Of a DNA stretch of 64,000 bases, positions 63,562 through 64,000 are shown one piece after another; position 1 is the stretch's first letter; each line of letters begins with the position of its first letter. Origin of the DNA: Thermococcus litoralis DSM 5473 (lineage in GTDB: Archaea; Methanobacteriota_B; Thermococci; Thermococcales; Thermococcaceae); assembly GCF_000246985.2 (NCBI RefSeq), contig NC_022084.1:1823224-1887223 (forward strand), read 5' to 3'. The notes beneath the pieces were generated by a model. That model ran no database searches and was not told the DNA's origin. It saw only the letters and a program-made list of their open reading frames with translations. The translations under genes were made by a program, and so were the position numbers.

Positions 63562-64000
63562 ATGGAGGATTTTAAAGCGCTCGCCGAGGGGCTTTTTAAG
63601 GCCGCCGCTGAGCTCTCGGCAGAAATTAAAAGGGGCAAGCCCTACACCAGAGAAGACCTTGAGGATCTGGAGTATTTCATCAACGCCGCCGTCCTCTACT
63701 ATTTTTCCACTGGAGATTATGAGAGGGTTTTAGAGTGTGGTAGGCTCTATCAGGAGGTTGAGATATACTTAAAAGAGTTGGACGAGAGTATTCCTGCCTT
63801 TTTAAAGAAATTCCTTGCATATGAGAGATTCAAGCGCGCAAAATACCTCGCCGAAGTATCGAAGCTCATCCTTGCCGGAAAGCCCATTCCGTGGAAGCTC
63901 ATGAAGCACTTCCAGAAGGTTGTCGGAACTGCCAAGTCCAAAGACACCGAGTTTAGAGCCTTCCTCCTCGCCGCGAGGAGGGTTCTGAACTACCAGCTCA
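63562..64000 (+). CDS. Uncharacterised protein, cut by the window edge
   Basis: ATG at 63562 after AGGTGAT opens an unbroken frame to the window edge (146 codons). MEDFKALAEGLFKAAAELSAE starts a helical protein with repeats of aromatic and charged residues resembling TPR-like helices (YFINAAVLYYFSTGDYERVLECGRLYQ). No named family. Codon use is richer in GCC and CTC than its neighbour. Probably co-transcribed with the membrane gene. Confidence 0.65.
   Translation, partial: MEDFKALAEGLFKAAAELSAEIKRGKPYTREDLEDLEYFINAAVLYYFSTGDYERVLECGRLYQEVEIYLKELDESIPAFLKKFLAYERFKRAKYLAEVSKLILAGKPIPWKLMKHFQKVVGTAKSKDTEFRAFLLAARRVLNYQL

Overview
The window comes from a Thermococcus, almost certainly Thermococcus litoralis or a very close strain. 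Evidence: a family B DNA polymerase precursor of 1702 codons carrying two inteins of exactly 538 and 390 residues, the architecture of the Vent polymerase precursor; an archaeal lipid gene (sn-glycerol-1-phosphate dehydrogenase); aIF2gamma, eS6, Nob1, SMC/ScpA and LSm genes; an intron-containing tRNA-Met; GGTG-type ribosome binding sites; and BRE/TATA promoters. Where the upstream-most start and the ribosome binding site disagree, I chose the start that the GGTG/GGAGG motif supports.

Layout. 1-0.65 kb: the end of a membrane-bound hydrogenase-type complex. 0.7-3 kb: a broken DUF72 gene, a small ribbon-helix-helix gene, a GC-rich hairpin-dense segment that looks like a structured RNA, and insertion sequence copy 1. 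3-15.3 kb: P-loop kinase-like gene, DNA polymerase with two inteins, RNA m5C methyltransferase, a secreted protein, AMMECR1, a DUF77/DUF373/coiled-coil cluster and endonuclease IV. 15.3-19.7 kb: class V aminotransferase, DmpA-type peptidase, CobA-type adenosyltransferase, UPF0147 and a class II aldolase. 19.8-23.2 kb: a TRAP transporter (large subunit frameshifted) and tRNA-Leu(CAA). 23.25-24.12 kb: insertion sequence copy 2. 24.2-30.6 kb: eS6, aIF2gamma, PIN protein, SMC and ScpA on one strand. 31-38.5 kb: tRNA-Met with intron, inositol-phosphatase/FBPase, DUF63, G1P dehydrogenase, UPF0179, 5-oxoprolinase genes pxpA and pxpBC split by a VapBC-like toxin-antitoxin pair, Nob1, and a C/D box sRNA candidate. 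38.6-43.1 kb: flavoprotein, a large frameshifted surface protein, NikR, tRNA-Thr(CGT) and an Nre repair protein. 43.1-46.6 kb: AT-rich region with small proteins, PTPS-family and PPC-domain genes. 46.6-57.4 kb: a glutamine-amidotransferase-like protein lacking its cysteine, SPL-type radical SAM, OsmC, a DUF1884 (family 4 encapsulin-like) gene, a PspC/DUF4097/CitG-like operon, phosphoglycerate mutase, JAMM protease, MobB, LSm, AIR-synthase-like protein and aromatic aminotransferase. 57.5-64 kb: carbamoyltransferase, cupin, AEC transporter, a sodium symporter with two frameshifts, a membrane protein with a PD-(D/E)xK-like tail, and a truncated gene at the edge.

How parts work together. eS6/aIF2gamma serve translation and SMC/ScpA chromosome organisation. 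pxpA and pxpBC are the three subunits of one enzyme. The sRNA at 38.0 kb has a guide that pairs with the precursor of the tRNA-Met at 31.1 kb and places C34 at the methylation position, so guide and target are both in the window. A TATCAC-N5-GTGATA site, the Thermococcales glycolytic motif, lies between a small unknown gene and the JAMM gene, just past the phosphoglycerate mutase.

Caveat: at least five genes are broken by six single-base shifts, most of them in or beside short homopolymers. Sequencing error and true decay cannot be separated from the sequence alone.
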